From contig NW_006281105.1 in the NCBI RefSeq assembly GCF_000203795.2, positions 62,001 through 126,000 on the forward strand: a DNA stretch of 64,000 nt, given 5' to 3'. The position numbers and the translations under genes were made by a program. Shown in pieces: positions 22,331-34,568 of this stretch. This stretch comes from Batrachochytrium dendrobatidis JAM81. Lineage: Eukaryota; Chytridiomycota; Chytridiomycetes; Rhizophydiales. Within the stretch, counting starts at the first letter, position 1, and each line of letters begins with the position of its first letter. The notes beneath the pieces were generated by a model. The model saw only the letters and a program-made list of their open reading frames with translations. It ran no database searches and was not told the DNA's origin.

Positions 22331-24450
22331 AATGGGTTTAAACTCGATTTAAAAACTTGCACATTGTTGTCAGCACATATCATACAAATGCTACACTACA
22401 CATGGCTGTATACAATGTAACGTGTGTCGTGTTTGCAGTGTTTACAGTATTTGCAATGTCTGTCAAACGGATTGTATGGCATCCAGTCGTGTCACTCAGT
22501 TTGAAGTAGCCGTGATACTAGAACAGTAATCTACATTGACAACATCATCCAAATACATATATTGGACAGCACAGCCAACCATGTCGTGTTTGGTAGTTGT
22601 GTGTACCAGTTCAATTGACCATGTGTTCGATTGACAATGTGTCCATTTTAAAGCATTTTTGTTGATTGCATTACACTGGTATATTGAACTCGGGTGATAT
22701 TTCAAATGTCGGATAAGCAATTATCCGTACTACGGCTATGATTATCCGTTGATCATTGATCATTATACATTGTACATTATATATTGGCACTATATATGTG
22801 TACCGTTTGGTCACGACTGATTGATACACGACAGTCTGATACTAACACAATACAACAATCAACACAGCGTGCATACTAAACACCAATAGTCGTGTATATT
22901 GTCAACTCAACATTGTCGGTATATCATATATATACACCAATACACTAATGTACAATATGCGACTGTATATGACTATATATGACTGTGTACAATACATTAT
23001 AAACAACTTTTTGAATATTGTCAATTTAGTTTATTGTGTGATGAATGCAATATGTATATGATCAATGCAAATGGTCAAGTATTTACAAGATTATGAACTA
23101 AACAGGTCAAGGACCTGTAGTTGCAAGTGTTTTGCTCTTGTTGACAGTATAGCGCCGTTCAAAAATGGTTTTTGTAAAAATAGTGTACAAGACTTTTGAG
23201 AATCCAAAGACTTCACCGTCGAGTGACATGCCAACATCAACTGATAAATTTACATCGAATGAGGCCGGGCCAGAGTCGAGCCGTTTGATGTTTTCAAGGT
23301 TTGATATGTCTTTTTGGATACCAAAGTTGATGCCAACTTTGTTTGCAATCGACAGTGACGTTTCCAAAAGATCAAATTTAAACACTTCGGCTGCAAGTTT
23401 AAGTTTTGGGGTGAGTGCAAACTCCAGTCGTGTTTCAGCAACAAGCTTGTCGGCTTCGACGTTGCTAGTATATACAGGATTGAACCCACGGTATGTGTTT
23501 TTTTCATTAGATGCAATGCTGGTTTCAAAGTTGGAATAGGACACGGTCAGATTTGCTTTTGATCGAACTTCAGCCGAAATGCTCGCATCCATGTTAAACT
23601 CAAAAACTAGCTTAGGGCCAAGAGACAGCACTCCAGGAATGTATATCGGAGTCAGTGGGTACTCAAAAATTGGAATGGAAACCAATCGTTTGTCTAATCT
23701 GACACCTATGTCAAACGACAGCATGGCATACATGTCTATGTCACCTTCCCAGGTCAATGAATATTTTGGCTTTTTGAACAGTCGACCGGATGCACGAAAT
23801 AAAAGTGTCGTTTGTGCTTTGATGCCACATGGATTGCAGCCGACTCGGAATACACCACCTACATCTGCTGGGTTAAGTTCGACTGATGGACTGGCTTTCA
23901 GATCCAAGTTGAGTGCGATACCAACAGTTTTGGCGTTTGGTTTGGATACTCGACCACGCTTTTGCAGTAAATGGGTGCTAGCTTGATCGTTAGAAATATC
24001 ATCAGTAGTGATACCACCACCTTGGCTGCTTTCGACACCAGGAAGTGCAAGAATTTCAAAACTGCCAGTAACACCAGCCTTTTCTGGGTCAGTGGTTGTA
24101 AACACGACAATTTTTCGTTGAGCGTCAAGCATCCAGTCGGTAGCAAGAAGTAGAGCCTGCTCGGCTGAATTGCCAACTCCACAACCATGTTGCGATCCAA
24201 TCACCAACAGGGTTTTTTGGACTTTCCAGTTGATGCTTGGCAGTGGTTCAGTAAGTACCATCGTAACTCGATCTTGGTTGCATTTAATAGACAAAAGGCT
24301 TTGGATATTGTCGAGATTGACAGATGGGACGTTTGCAGTGATTTTCATTCCAGCCACGACAATCGAATCGCGGCCTTTGAGCGGATCGTACCATTGCAAA
24401 ATGGTTTCAGGTGATGGCGTTTGATCTTGGAGATATGGACGAATTTTAAG
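22331..24450. repeat. Direct segmental duplication, copy 2
   Basis: Second copy of the 2,120-base unit at 17641-19760, same orientation, 4,690 bases apart. Right of 24450 and left of 22331 the flanks are unrelated to copy 1. Confidence 0.95.
23107..24450 (-). pseudogene. Second copy of the secreted-protein gene, 5'-truncated (no ATG, no signal peptide)
   Basis: The 447 C-terminal residues are open and differ from the intact copy at only five positions (N/D in TTNPEK, G/D in SNGQAS, A/S in RAAGR, T/A in GPTSF, I/V in GEIFG). The duplicate ends at 24450, within the codons for LKIRPY, so the signal peptide and start codon are absent. The frame stays open upstream into unique sequence to about 24489, where GTG is the first non-ATG candidate before a stop. 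The first in-frame ATG is the internal Met of VVAGMKITANV. An acceptor-like AAAGCAG just upstream (near 24462) could supply a new first exon by splicing. I call it a pseudogene because no normal start is visible; it could instead be expressed from a captured exon. Confidence 0.65.
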
Positions 24451-25856
24451 AGCACTTATAACCTGCTTTGTGTTTTTTACATTGAACACAATTTAAAATG
24501 TTGCCAAGCGCTCAACAACGGCAATGAAACTATTGGTTTTGGTAGTTGTAATCTAAAGTCATTGTAAAGAGCTGTCAAACTATTCATGCTTTAGGATTGA
24601 AAGGTGTTAGATATTGGTTGATGGCAGACTGTTGAGTTTGAACTCTTGAACTCCGAAATTGATCTACTAGAATTGCGTTCAAAATCTCCGATATTTGACC
24701 GTCTTGGTGACCTGCTTGACAAACAATACTATTGAGTTTTGGAACTACGAAAGCTGTGTAAAGTGGCAAGACAATTGCTTTAGAGCGGATATAATATTGC
24801 AAAGTTCAAAATCGTCGACGTTCAAGATTTTGATGAGCAAGCATCTTTGCTTTGGTTGATAGTAATGGTATTTGAACTCAGCAAAAGTGTAGTATTAGCG
24901 CATTTGAAAATGACCAAAGCTTTACAGGTTGCAAGAAACACTTTGAAAGTGATATAGCGGCAAACATACAAATTCAAAACAAAGCCAAAATGTGACCATC
25001 AATCCTCGGATGAGGCGTTGAAGATTTTTTCCAAGCACAAAATGGCAAAGATAAATTTGTCGACTTTTTGAAAATACTCAAACAGTTGAACTTAATGTCT
25101 GGATTGCAATGTATGAGTCTGGAGATTGTACAATGTATGGTTATAGGGAAAAGAACGGCTTGCAGAAAAATTCAGCCTAAAATCAATGATTTTGTATGCA
25201 ACATATGGTCATTGTTTGGAAATTTATCAAGGGAGTTGTAAATGCTTTGACATTTTGAAGTTTTTAAACGGTGATACTGGAAAGACGTTTCCAAACGTAA
25301 ATCATTGTTTGAATTTCCCACTTCACAAGACTAGATATTCTCTGATCAAACGTGTTCTTTCACCAGTTCAACAAACGGCAATATTGCAAGGTATGGAGAT
25401 GCATATTGGCCATTCTTGAGCCCTAATGGCAATTTAATAATAAACGGTCTTGTGCAGAGTGCAATTCCGGACATTGAGAGGATCTCAAGTCAATTTGTAG
25501 TAGAAATCAAGGAAATCTAGTCATGGTTTATTCCAAAGCAAGATGAATACAAGTCTTGCGTGAATACGATTATAATCTAAAGAGAAATCTGAGTCAGTAG
25601 TTTGAGGCAGTTGAATGGTTTGACAGGATAACTTGATCAGTCCAATAAACAACTCAACCGCAGAGTCGATCTTGAAATCATGTTCAACCAGATTGCAATT
25701 CAAACCCTTAGAATCGAATTGCTTTTTCATGAATAAAATCTACTAGAAACCAACATCGATCTTACCAAGCCGGTTTGCTTTACAAATTTTTTATTCATCA
25801 GCACTTGGACACATTCGCTTTACTCTAGTCATTCTATTTACATATCTTGTTAGTTC
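24451..25856. other. Intergenic region with repeat and short open frames
   Basis: No gene I can support in 1.4 kb. It contains the repeat copy at 25074-25406. A short minus-strand frame at 25521-25730 (MKKQFDSKGLNCNLVEHD and on, about 69 residues) lacks a recognisable family. The last 100 bases should hold the TUP1 promoter. Confidence 0.4.
25074..25406. repeat. Dispersed TIR repeat, degenerate copy
   Basis: Begins GTTGAACTTAATGTCTGGAT, then TTGCAATGTATGAGTCTGG, GATTGTACAATGTATGG, TTTGTATGCAACATATGGTC, GACGTTTCCAAACG and CAGTTCAACAAACGGCA followed by TATTGCAAGGTATG. It is collinear with 21478-21912 and, in its first half, with 34019-34430. Confidence 0.55.
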
Positions 25857-28800
25857 ATGTCGTCTGTTAATGCCTATAGGGGTGGTCCTCCGCCTGGTAA
25901 CTCCCACTCATCTGGTGCTCCCCATGCCATACAGCAACACCCTTCTATGCATCAGCAACATCATCCTCAACATGTAATGCATTCAGGCCATCCTTCTCAA
26001 CAGCCAGGGTCTGTTCCGCAGGGTGCAGTCCAGCAGCAACTTCCTCAGCAAATGCAGAGTCATGCTACTCAACAGCATCCTGGCCATCCACATCATGTTC
26101 ATGCTCAATTACAGGCTGCTCAAGCTCCTCAAAACTCTCCCAAACCTCCTCAGCAGCAGTCTCAGCAACCTAGTCTTCCTATTGCTCAAAACAGAATTGT
26201 CGAGGCTTTGGAGTCTGCTCGCAAAGAGGTAGATCAAGTATTCAAAGAAATCACCGTCATGAAATACCACAAGGAAGAGGCTGAATACAAATGTAAGTCT
26301 GAATTTTCGTCTTATTACTCCAGCACATCTCTTGTCCTGTCTTGCCATCAGTCATGCTATAGCTCAAGTATCTGTTTCAGCTTTACCCCATACTTGCTCT
26401 TGATGTATTGGTTTGCATCCGTCTAATGATCATAGACGGCCAACTGGCCAAGTATTGAGCATCAACTTGCCAAGATGCATTTAAAGTGTATCCTATCTTG
26501 TCTTTTACCGCCTTGTGGTTCAGGAAAGAGATCTGTATTGATTGTCTAATATGAATTGTCTATATCTTATTATGGAAATGCCTTTTTAGTATCCGCTCAA
26601 ATCAACGAAATGACCGCATTTCAGCAAACTTTGTATGATCTAGAGAGAAGGCATCAGACAATGAAACTGCATAATGAAGAAGAAGTGGCTCGTCTGCGGA
26701 GAGAGTTAGAAGTCAGAGGAATATCTATTCCACTTCCCACTCAAATGGCAGCACCGTCTGGAAGTGCAGCTTCGGGTGGTTCTAATATAGGCCAATCTGG
26801 CTCTGGTGGTCCGCATTCACTGCAGGATTCTCGCAATCCAGTAGGGCATCGTCCTCCTTCTACTTCTCAAATTCATCAACAGCAACAACAACATATGCTG
26901 CAACACCCTCATAAACAGCTACAGCATTCCCATCCGCAACAAATGACCAAGGCGGGATTCCCAGAAGGTGTTCCACCACCTGTACTTTCCCAACCACGTC
27001 AGACCAACGGTGTCTTTGGCGCGTTAATGGGCGGTCCACCACAAGGTCACTCTAATAACCCATCGGCTATTATAGGCGGTGCATCTGGACAACCACCTCA
27101 CAACGGATATCCTCATCCAGGCTCTGCTGGTCCAGGTGGTCCACAGCAATCTCTTGGACCCGTGCCTGGATCTAATGGTGAGTAAACTACCCCAGGTTCA
27201 ATGTTTACGTACACCTTGAATCAATAACCATTGGTATTTGCTGTACAAAAATGCCGTGTATTAACTGTTGTATATTTATTCAACTTGCATGAATTAGATC
27301 ACGCATCCGCTGGCCATGCAAATGGGATGGATCCTCATGGTCCTAAACGCCAACGTCCAGATGATCCCAACTTGCAAGGACCACCACCTCAAAGACAAAA
27401 ACAACAGCAACTTTCTAGTGGTGGTGCACCACCACCTCAACCTTCTCAAGGTCCCCAACAACTTCCTCCTCACAACGTGAAAATGGGACAAACTGCTGCT
27501 ACCATGCCTACTTCCCACCATATACAACAACAGTCTCCGTCGTCGGCTGTATCTACATCGTCTCAGCATCCTATTGGCGCGCAGAGTAGATTAGCTACTA
27601 CCACGCAGTCAGCAATGAAACAGTTTGGACCTACTCAAGGAACTGGCGATTCTGGGTTGATGCATCCCCAACAGCAGCATATGAAACAGGTGCGTTAATT
27701 TGCTGTTAATTGGTATTTTCCCAAATGTCTATTTCTACGCTGGTATATGTTTTTGACTAATGTGATACTTTGGGGGTTTTGTTTATGATGCTAGCCCGAG
27801 CAACAACCTCCATCCAATTCGGTGTCACATCAGCAGCCGCAAGCTCCATCCACACAGTCTCAGCAACAGCCTGCAGCCGCATCACAGCAGCAACAGTCTG
27901 CTCCCGTCATGGAAGATCCACCTACTACTGGTTATATTGACTTTGAAGCGCGCAAGTCTTCTGAAGAAGGAAAAACCAGTGGTGATGACTTTGCTTGCTT
28001 TATCAATCCTATTCATGCCACAGCTTTAAAGATGCCCTTGCACGTTGAGCCATTGAAAATGTTTAATCTTCACAGCGTCGTTTGCTGTGTTAAATTTTCT
28101 CCTGACGGTCGATACCTTGGTATTGGATGTAGCAAAAGTGCCGAGATCTACGATGTTCAAACTTTTCAACGTGTTTGGTAAGTTGACAGTTTTTCTAGAG
28201 TTGATAAGATCCATGACAAAAGTAGTAATGTTTTGAATGATTTAGTATGCTTACGGATGACACAACTCGCAAAGATTATTATATTCGCTCTGTTGTGTTT
28301 TCCCCAGATGGCCGTTTTGTTGCTTCCGGAGCCGAGGACCACTTGGTTCGAGTCTGTGATATCGAGCAGCAGTCCATTAAACTTAGACTTCCTGGTCATC
28401 ATCTTGATATTTATTCTATTGACTGGTCTAACGATGGCAAATTTATTGCTTCTGCCAGTGGAGATCGGACCGTTAAGATTTGGGATCCAATTACTGGTGC
28501 TTGTAAAATGACTCTATCGTGCGATGACGATCAACCCCAAAGCTCTGCTTCCGGTGACGCACCAAAGGATTCTGGCCTTACCAGTGTTGCAATTCGTCCG
28601 TCAGATAGCCGTTGCGTTGCCGCAGTAAGCTATTTATTGTCTATTGAACCCTCTGGGTATTGATGCCAAGAGTATGTTATAAATATACTAATCCAACTAT
28701 GTTTTTCATATCAGGGTGCTATTGATGATACTATTAGATTATGGGATGCTTTGACAGGTCAGCTTTTAGAGCGCTTTGTTGGACATCAAAATTCTGTTTA

Positions 28801-30014
28801 TGCGGTAGCATTTTCTCCTACCGGACTTTCACTTGTTTCAGGTTCTCTAGACAGGAATCTGCGTGTTTGGGATATTTCAGCAGAAACTGAGCAATTCCTT
28901 AAAAGCGGCGTAATTCCCACTCCTGCCGAGATTGCCAAGCGTCACTCGGTCGTGAATTCAAAGCCACGTCATCTTTTCCGTGGACACAAGGATTTTATTT
29001 TGTCCGTTGCGTTTCCAGGAAAAGGCTCATCACTGGGTTCGGTAGATCGTCAAGGCCGTCCATTGCCTGCCGAATTGACGCCTGGTTTGAATGAAATAGA
29101 TTGGATTGTCAGTTCCAGTAAAGATCGACATGTGACACTCTGGGATGCGTCCCTTGATGGGACCAATCCCTTTTCTGCTCCTGTTGCTCTGGTTTCTGGT
29201 CATAGGAACTCGGTCATTAGTGTTGCAGTATCTTCTGTTGGTGGACTGCTTGCAACAGGATCTGGAGACATGCGGACACGTTTGTGGCGTGTTAGCTGCG
29301 ACACATCTGCCAGCGATGTCCCACCTTCAGCCGAAGCGTATGCTAAAGCCGCCGGTATCTCCAAACCCGAATCTGCTGTTAAAACTGAAGGTATGTCTGC
29401 AATGACAAATAATGTCTACCAGCATGACTGCTGATGGTCTTTTAAACAGTGCAACCTTGATCAGTTGCTGCATCTTTTTATTTCCCATTTTTTGACACAG
29501 CCTATGCTTTTTATCGACAGGTAATCCTGAATATGCTACACATACGGGATCGTCAAACAGACAAACCAAACCAAGTGTCTCACCGCGATCTAAGCCTACC
29601 ATCACAACTGCATCTGATAACACACCTTTGGCCACCACACATCACGCTTCCAATACAGGCAATCCCGCTTCTGCTAATGCACCAGGCTCAGCATCGTCTA
29701 TAGCTCATTCACCCTCTACTGGAATAGTTGGGTCTACTACTCGCCGACAAAGTAGCACAGCTCTAACTTCTCCTCATACTGCTAATGGTGGTGCATCCAC
29801 CAAGCCTTATACACATTCGAACCAGCCGTCTAAAAAGTCTCCTATAAAGCTATTTCCTGGTGATGGCACCGCAGAGGATGACGAAACGGGCGATTTGCCA
29901 GAGCTTGGTAGTATAAATGATACAGTCGTGGGTGAAACAGGTGCTGGCGGTACAAAAGAAGTAACCGCAAGTGGGCATAATGGATCTGCAAATGGGGAAG
30001 ATGGAAAAGCATGA
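25857..30014 (+). CDS. TUP1: Tup1-like WD40 transcriptional corepressor
   Basis: Seven exons (25857-26292, 26590-27177, 27298-27689, 27795-28177, 28246-28624, 28715-29390, 29521-30014) sum to 1,115 residues in frame. A His/Gln/Pro-rich head is followed by a Tup_N helical segment ([17 protein letters not shown], then [11 protein letters not shown]) that in yeast forms the tetramer and binds Ssn6/Cyc8. A long Q/P/G-rich linker leads to seven WD repeats, roughly residues 565-945 ([64 protein letters not shown]). Tup1-Ssn6 represses many gene sets through DNA-bound factors and histone deacetylases. Unusually, about 165 Ser/Thr-rich residues with a short acidic end follow the propeller, where Tup1 normally stops. 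The conserved [18 protein letters not shown] stretch precedes the first blade. Confidence 0.92.
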
Positions 30015-31568
30015 TTTTGCGAATTCCTTGAACAGGAAGCTAAATCGTATAATTTTGTCATAAAATTTGCTTGTTTCTTAATCACTTTTAAAAACTGCAA
30101 ATTGCTTTATTACAACAAAATTAACAATCTGATATTTTCTTGCATTCTTGTGTTTTTGGCATGGGCTCAATATAACATGTGTTGAATAATTGTATGCTTT
30201 TTTTGAAAATTTAAGCCACTGCTTGACCCAAACTAGTAAATGCTTCAATGCTGCTGTTCAAAGCACCGTGGTTGTTTCAATTGCTTGTTTCAATACCAGT
30301 CAAAAATACATATCATCAAAGAGCTACCATGAATAAACTGTTTAGTGATTGAATGCTGGGAGCTCGAGTCCATCTCAACCCCGACTAGTTGCTCACAAAA
30401 AGTTGGTATTGACCCGGTCTATAATGGACTGCAATCAGCCTTGCTCATTTTTCTTAAATTGAAGCTTTACTTTATGCTGTGTATTTAGATACTTGAAAAT
30501 TTTCAAATCCGGCTGCTGGTCCACTGGCTTGAGAGATTTTCATTTGCAATGAACCTTGCCATATTTGAATATTATATCATTCATCCAATCTATCCCAAAA
30601 ACACATCAAAATATACTTTGAATTCCATACTAGCGTTTCATTGATTACACACTCTCTTGAATAAATCTAAACAGCCTATCAAGCAACAAGTGCGTTCTGA
30701 ATGGCCAATCTCGAGCAAGAAACTTTAACGTCACACAAGGTCTCTCTGCCTTTATTGGTCTGTCAGAATATTTATCAGTACATTCAAAGTCCGGCTGACC
30801 GTATTCGATGCCTATCTGTAAATAAAATGTTTTTGCACGCTGGTGTCGAGGGTAAGCATTATTGAAAGGATGAACTTGGAGATTGTATTGTATTATTGCA
30901 TGGACTTTTAGTTGATGCGCCATATTCAAAACGCAAGGGGATCAGACAAATGACTCCAAGGCATCCCCACAATAGTGTTATGACTTTGAAACTTGCAATA
31001 GCGACTGCCAACAATGGATAAAAGTTGGCCTGTGATGTGTTCACTTGCTTCTATAATTATCTTATAGGATACATGCAGTCTTTCTCCTACTGTAATTTAA
31101 AACTATCCATGTAGTGTTGTTTTGCTATTTGCACCAGTCTTTGCCCTGCCACTATGATGGCAAAATAACTCGATTCCGCGTCTTTCTCGCCGTCCCATAT
31201 GCACCCTTATCCAATTACTTTTCACCGATGCTATGCAGTGTGTAAAATCTCATTGCTAGTTTGGTGGTCAAATTAGTTCAGATCTCTATCCGGTAACTAA
31301 GTGGTTTTGGATGGTTATTCAGAAATGATGTAATTCACGGGTTTTTTGGGAATAAAGTGGGGTTGCATGGTGGACAAATTCGACTGTATACCACTTTCTG
31401 ATCATCTGATGATGTTATTGAAAGTGATGGACAATCCAATGGTTTAATTCCGTACCCAACTAACTGAATCATGCAGGCAAAGCAGCCTCGACTAATTGAA
31501 TCATACAGGCTATACATGCTCCCAAACCATCCAACTAATCTTGCATTGAATCAAACTATGATATTTAG
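30015..31568. other. Intergenic region with unassigned minus-strand frames
   Basis: 1.5 kb without a recognisable gene. On the minus strand, 30645-30815 reads as a plausible last exon (from an acceptor TTTACAG: IGIEYGQPDFECTDKY to RLFRFIQESV). Just upstream (30940-31044) a hydrophobic frame (LLAVAIASFKVITLLWGCLG) could be another exon, but I cannot join them. The 5' exon(s) of the LRR gene, perhaps with an F-box, may also lie here. Confidence 0.35.
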
Positions 31569-33930
31569 TGATTTGGTATTTACTTAAAGTCGCATCCCCG
31601 GAATCATGGGTCAAGATCCATCATGTTTTAACGCAACAAAATCAGTCAGTGGCATATAGCCATTACATTCGAGAGCTGGACTTTAGCTATTTGTCACATA
31701 CTATACTAGTGCCAAAATATAGCTTGGCGCGCTCTAAACATTGCAAAAATGCTTCATATTACTTGGATCCTCAGATTCCTATAGGTAAGTAACTGCTATC
31801 AAAGCCATGTACTATTGGCATGATTCATTCATCATCATTGATCACAAATGGGTATCTCCGACCGAGACACCCACCGCTTTTGGTAATACGAGACGCATTT
31901 TGAAGTTTTGGCTCAAGTTCAATGGTTTTTGGCCATCATGTTCGAGTCGGGAATCAGAAATTGAGAGCAAGCTTGATGATTTCCTAATTTGGCATGTCAT
32001 TGTTTGTTTGAATTGGTTTTATTGCATCATCTGCACACTGTCAGTCAAAACAAGTGCAATGTTTGCTCATCACATGGGTTTCCAGCACTGGCTGAATGAA
32101 TAATAGAGCTTAACCGCATCTATTAATTTACCGAATGGTCTTACGGCCCAATCCACGTGTTGGTAGCTGTTGGTTGGTCAGGGACTACAAGTTGAAATAC
32201 GAGTCTAGTTTTCAAGACTCGACATGCTTGAGCTATAGCAGTTAATATACCATGACAACTTTATCATCTCCTATTCAAACTCTCTCATTTGGCTTCTAAA
32301 TTTCAACTCTCATGCTGACCTAATAGACTAACACTAGTATCTTAAAATTGTAATGTGCTTTAGATCTTGTGAGCATGACAATGTGGCAGAGGTTAATCAG
32401 TTTAAATATGTCGGAGTGTGTGTTTGCTGAGCAAACACTGGCGGGACTCGTGGCTAAACTTTCAATAGAGTTTGATCAGATTCAATGCATATCAAACAAC
32501 TATTCCCTCGAGCAAGACTACTTGACATCACACGATCGTGCTAGGGATAATTTGATGATGCTTAAATCAACAAAAAGAGATTTGGATACAGATGACGGTT
32601 CTGTCAAAAACCTCTTTTATGAGACGAGCATCGCTGAAACAGCCGTTTCTCGCAACAGCAATGATAACCAATATGCTTTAATGCGGTATTCAATATGGAA
32701 TGGTCAAAATAAGGCGGATATCAACGACTATGGTATGAATGTTTTTTGTAATAGCTTTATATCAGTGCAAGTTTGTGATTGATCCAACACCAATTCTATC
32801 TATTATTACATTAGCAAAATCTTTGGAGATCCAGAATACTTTTTCGCACCGCTTTCTTGCACCGCCTGATTCACAGATACAATCATCTTTTTCAAGCCCC
32901 GCCAATCTCCATCAAGCATCTTTAACCAGGCTTATTGGAAAAGATTCATCCATGATTGTAGTAAACCGCACACACGTGCCACAACATGGTTCCAAACCAT
33001 TCAGCTCGATTCATATCAAATATCTGAATCTTTCGGGTTGCAGTGATATCACGTCCACGACACTTGCCATGTTTATTCAAAGGCTGACAGGATTGGAAGC
33101 ATTGGTGGTTGATAAAGTTTCAGCAGTGAATTATTCTGTTCTAAAAAGCATTCCCAGCACATTGATTGGCATCTGGATGCGTCAGTGCAGTCAAGTTTGT
33201 GATGACGGTATTATAGCACTTGCAAAAAATGCTTCAAATCTTCAAGATGTACATTGGGCACAATCCTTTGACAGACTATTGGTATGTGTAGTATCAATTT
33301 TTTGCACCAAAACATTGAATACACTCGAGTCTAGGCAGGTCAACGTGTACAAGCTGGATATACTAACCAGATGAAACTGATAGTCGAATACCATCACAGA
33401 TCTGGCACTGATTACTCTTGCAAAAGCAGCACCCAATTTACACACATTTGAATTTACTGGACTTTCCAGATTAACAGACGCTACAGTACGTTTTGATTTG
33501 CGTTTGAGTTGCCTGATATTGGTCTAACCATGCGTCAATATCAAATTCACAGATCAGAGCGTTAGAAATCAGCTGCCGACAACTGCAAAGCGTCAATGTA
33601 TCCAACTGCTATGCACTCAACATCACACCATTACAATCACTAATCCGAACTTGTACAGATCTTTCATTTCTTTGTATATATGGATGTGACAAAGTTATTT
33701 ACCACTGGAGTGCAATCAACAATCCTGCATACAATCGCGTCACAGCCATCAATAGTATGGTATCTGATCAGCAACAAAGATCACATTATGCTGCTCAAGA
33801 ACCTTCAACACATGGCTTGGAAGGGATGGATAACAAAAAAGACTATGATGAGAGTAAGCAGGGCGTTATTGCCGAAGGAGAGTATGGAGTGTTTCAAGGC
33901 AGAGCACAGGTGTTACAATTGACTTGGTAG
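31569..33930 (+). CDS. Leucine-rich-repeat (RNI-type, possibly F-box) protein, 5' end not found
   Basis: Exons begin after an acceptor at 31568 (ATATTTAG) and include about 31569-31784, 32364-32706, 32759-33282, then short exons to TAG 33928-33930. The segments read YIRELDFSYLSHTILVP, WQRLISLNMSECVFAEQTLAGL, IKYLNLSGCSDITSTTLAMFI, NLHTFEFTGLSRLTDAT and LQSVNVSNCYALNITPLQSL. This is the Cys-containing LRR pattern of AMN1/FBXL proteins, which as F-box proteins pick substrates for SCF ubiquitin ligases. I do not see the F-box itself, so the ligase role is only inferred. The intron 31785-32363 is 579 bases, about eight times its neighbours. Joining 32706 to 32759 by a 52-base intron restores the frame. 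The terminal exon ends in a Gln/Glu-rich tail. Confidence 0.6.
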
Positions 33931-34568
33931 TGAATATTATTTTTTTAAACAATGATTATTAAATAGTGACATGTTTTTTTGATATTGAGAATGTATTGGG
34001 TTTAAATTGTAGAATCAATTACAGTTGTATTCATGTAAAATACAATACTAAAACAACATTCACATCACAGTTGTTCAGTCTTCAACTCTCCAAACTGAAT
34101 AGTGCAGGTAAACATTGAGTGATTGGTATGAAAACAACAGCTACATTCCTGTCATGTTGAACTAGAATTAGAACGCGAGTGTATTTGATATTTCAAGATA
34201 CAACAGAGTTGCATTGAAACAAGCTTGACATCTGGGTTGCAATGCATGGATTTGGTAATCGTACAATGTATGGATATCAAAAGATAATTCCAACTCAAAC
34301 TATAATTTGATTGTTATACAATGTACACTCTATTTATCAAAGGATTGATTGTCAATCTTGAACAGGAAAGCGCAATAAAGATTAAGCCATCACTGCAAGA
34401 TACAAGTTTCATTTCACGCGAGCAGTTACAAGTACTGAATCTGGAGTAATTATTTAGCAATCCAGTCCATTGATATTCAATGCAACATCAGTCCTTTAAA
34501 GGAATCCCTCATTCTGATCTTTTATTTAAATCTGCTATTCTGCAAACTGCAAACAGTCTGGTTAGAAG
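33931..34568. other. Intergenic region filled by a TIR repeat
   Basis: Apart from the repeat copy at 34019-34430, this holds only the short upstream region of the thiamine pyrophosphokinase gene. Confidence 0.5.
34019..34430. repeat. Dispersed TIR repeat, nearly complete copy
   Basis: Left end TTACAGTTGTATTCATGTAA plus AATACAATACT. The interior shows AAACATTGAGTGATTGG, GTTGAACTAGAATTAGAACG, CATCTGGGTTGCAATGCATGG and GTAATCGTACAATGTATGG. The right end is a degraded inverse (CATTTCACGCGAGCAGTTA). About 410 bases, oriented like the copy at 10520-10882. Confidence 0.65.

Noticed and set aside
30645..31044. Possible two-exon minus-strand gene (ending RLFRFIQESV)
   Set aside because: The last-exon-like frame is plausible, but the upstream hydrophobic frame does not join in phase and neither part matches a family I recognise. 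It is kept only as a remark in the spacer description.
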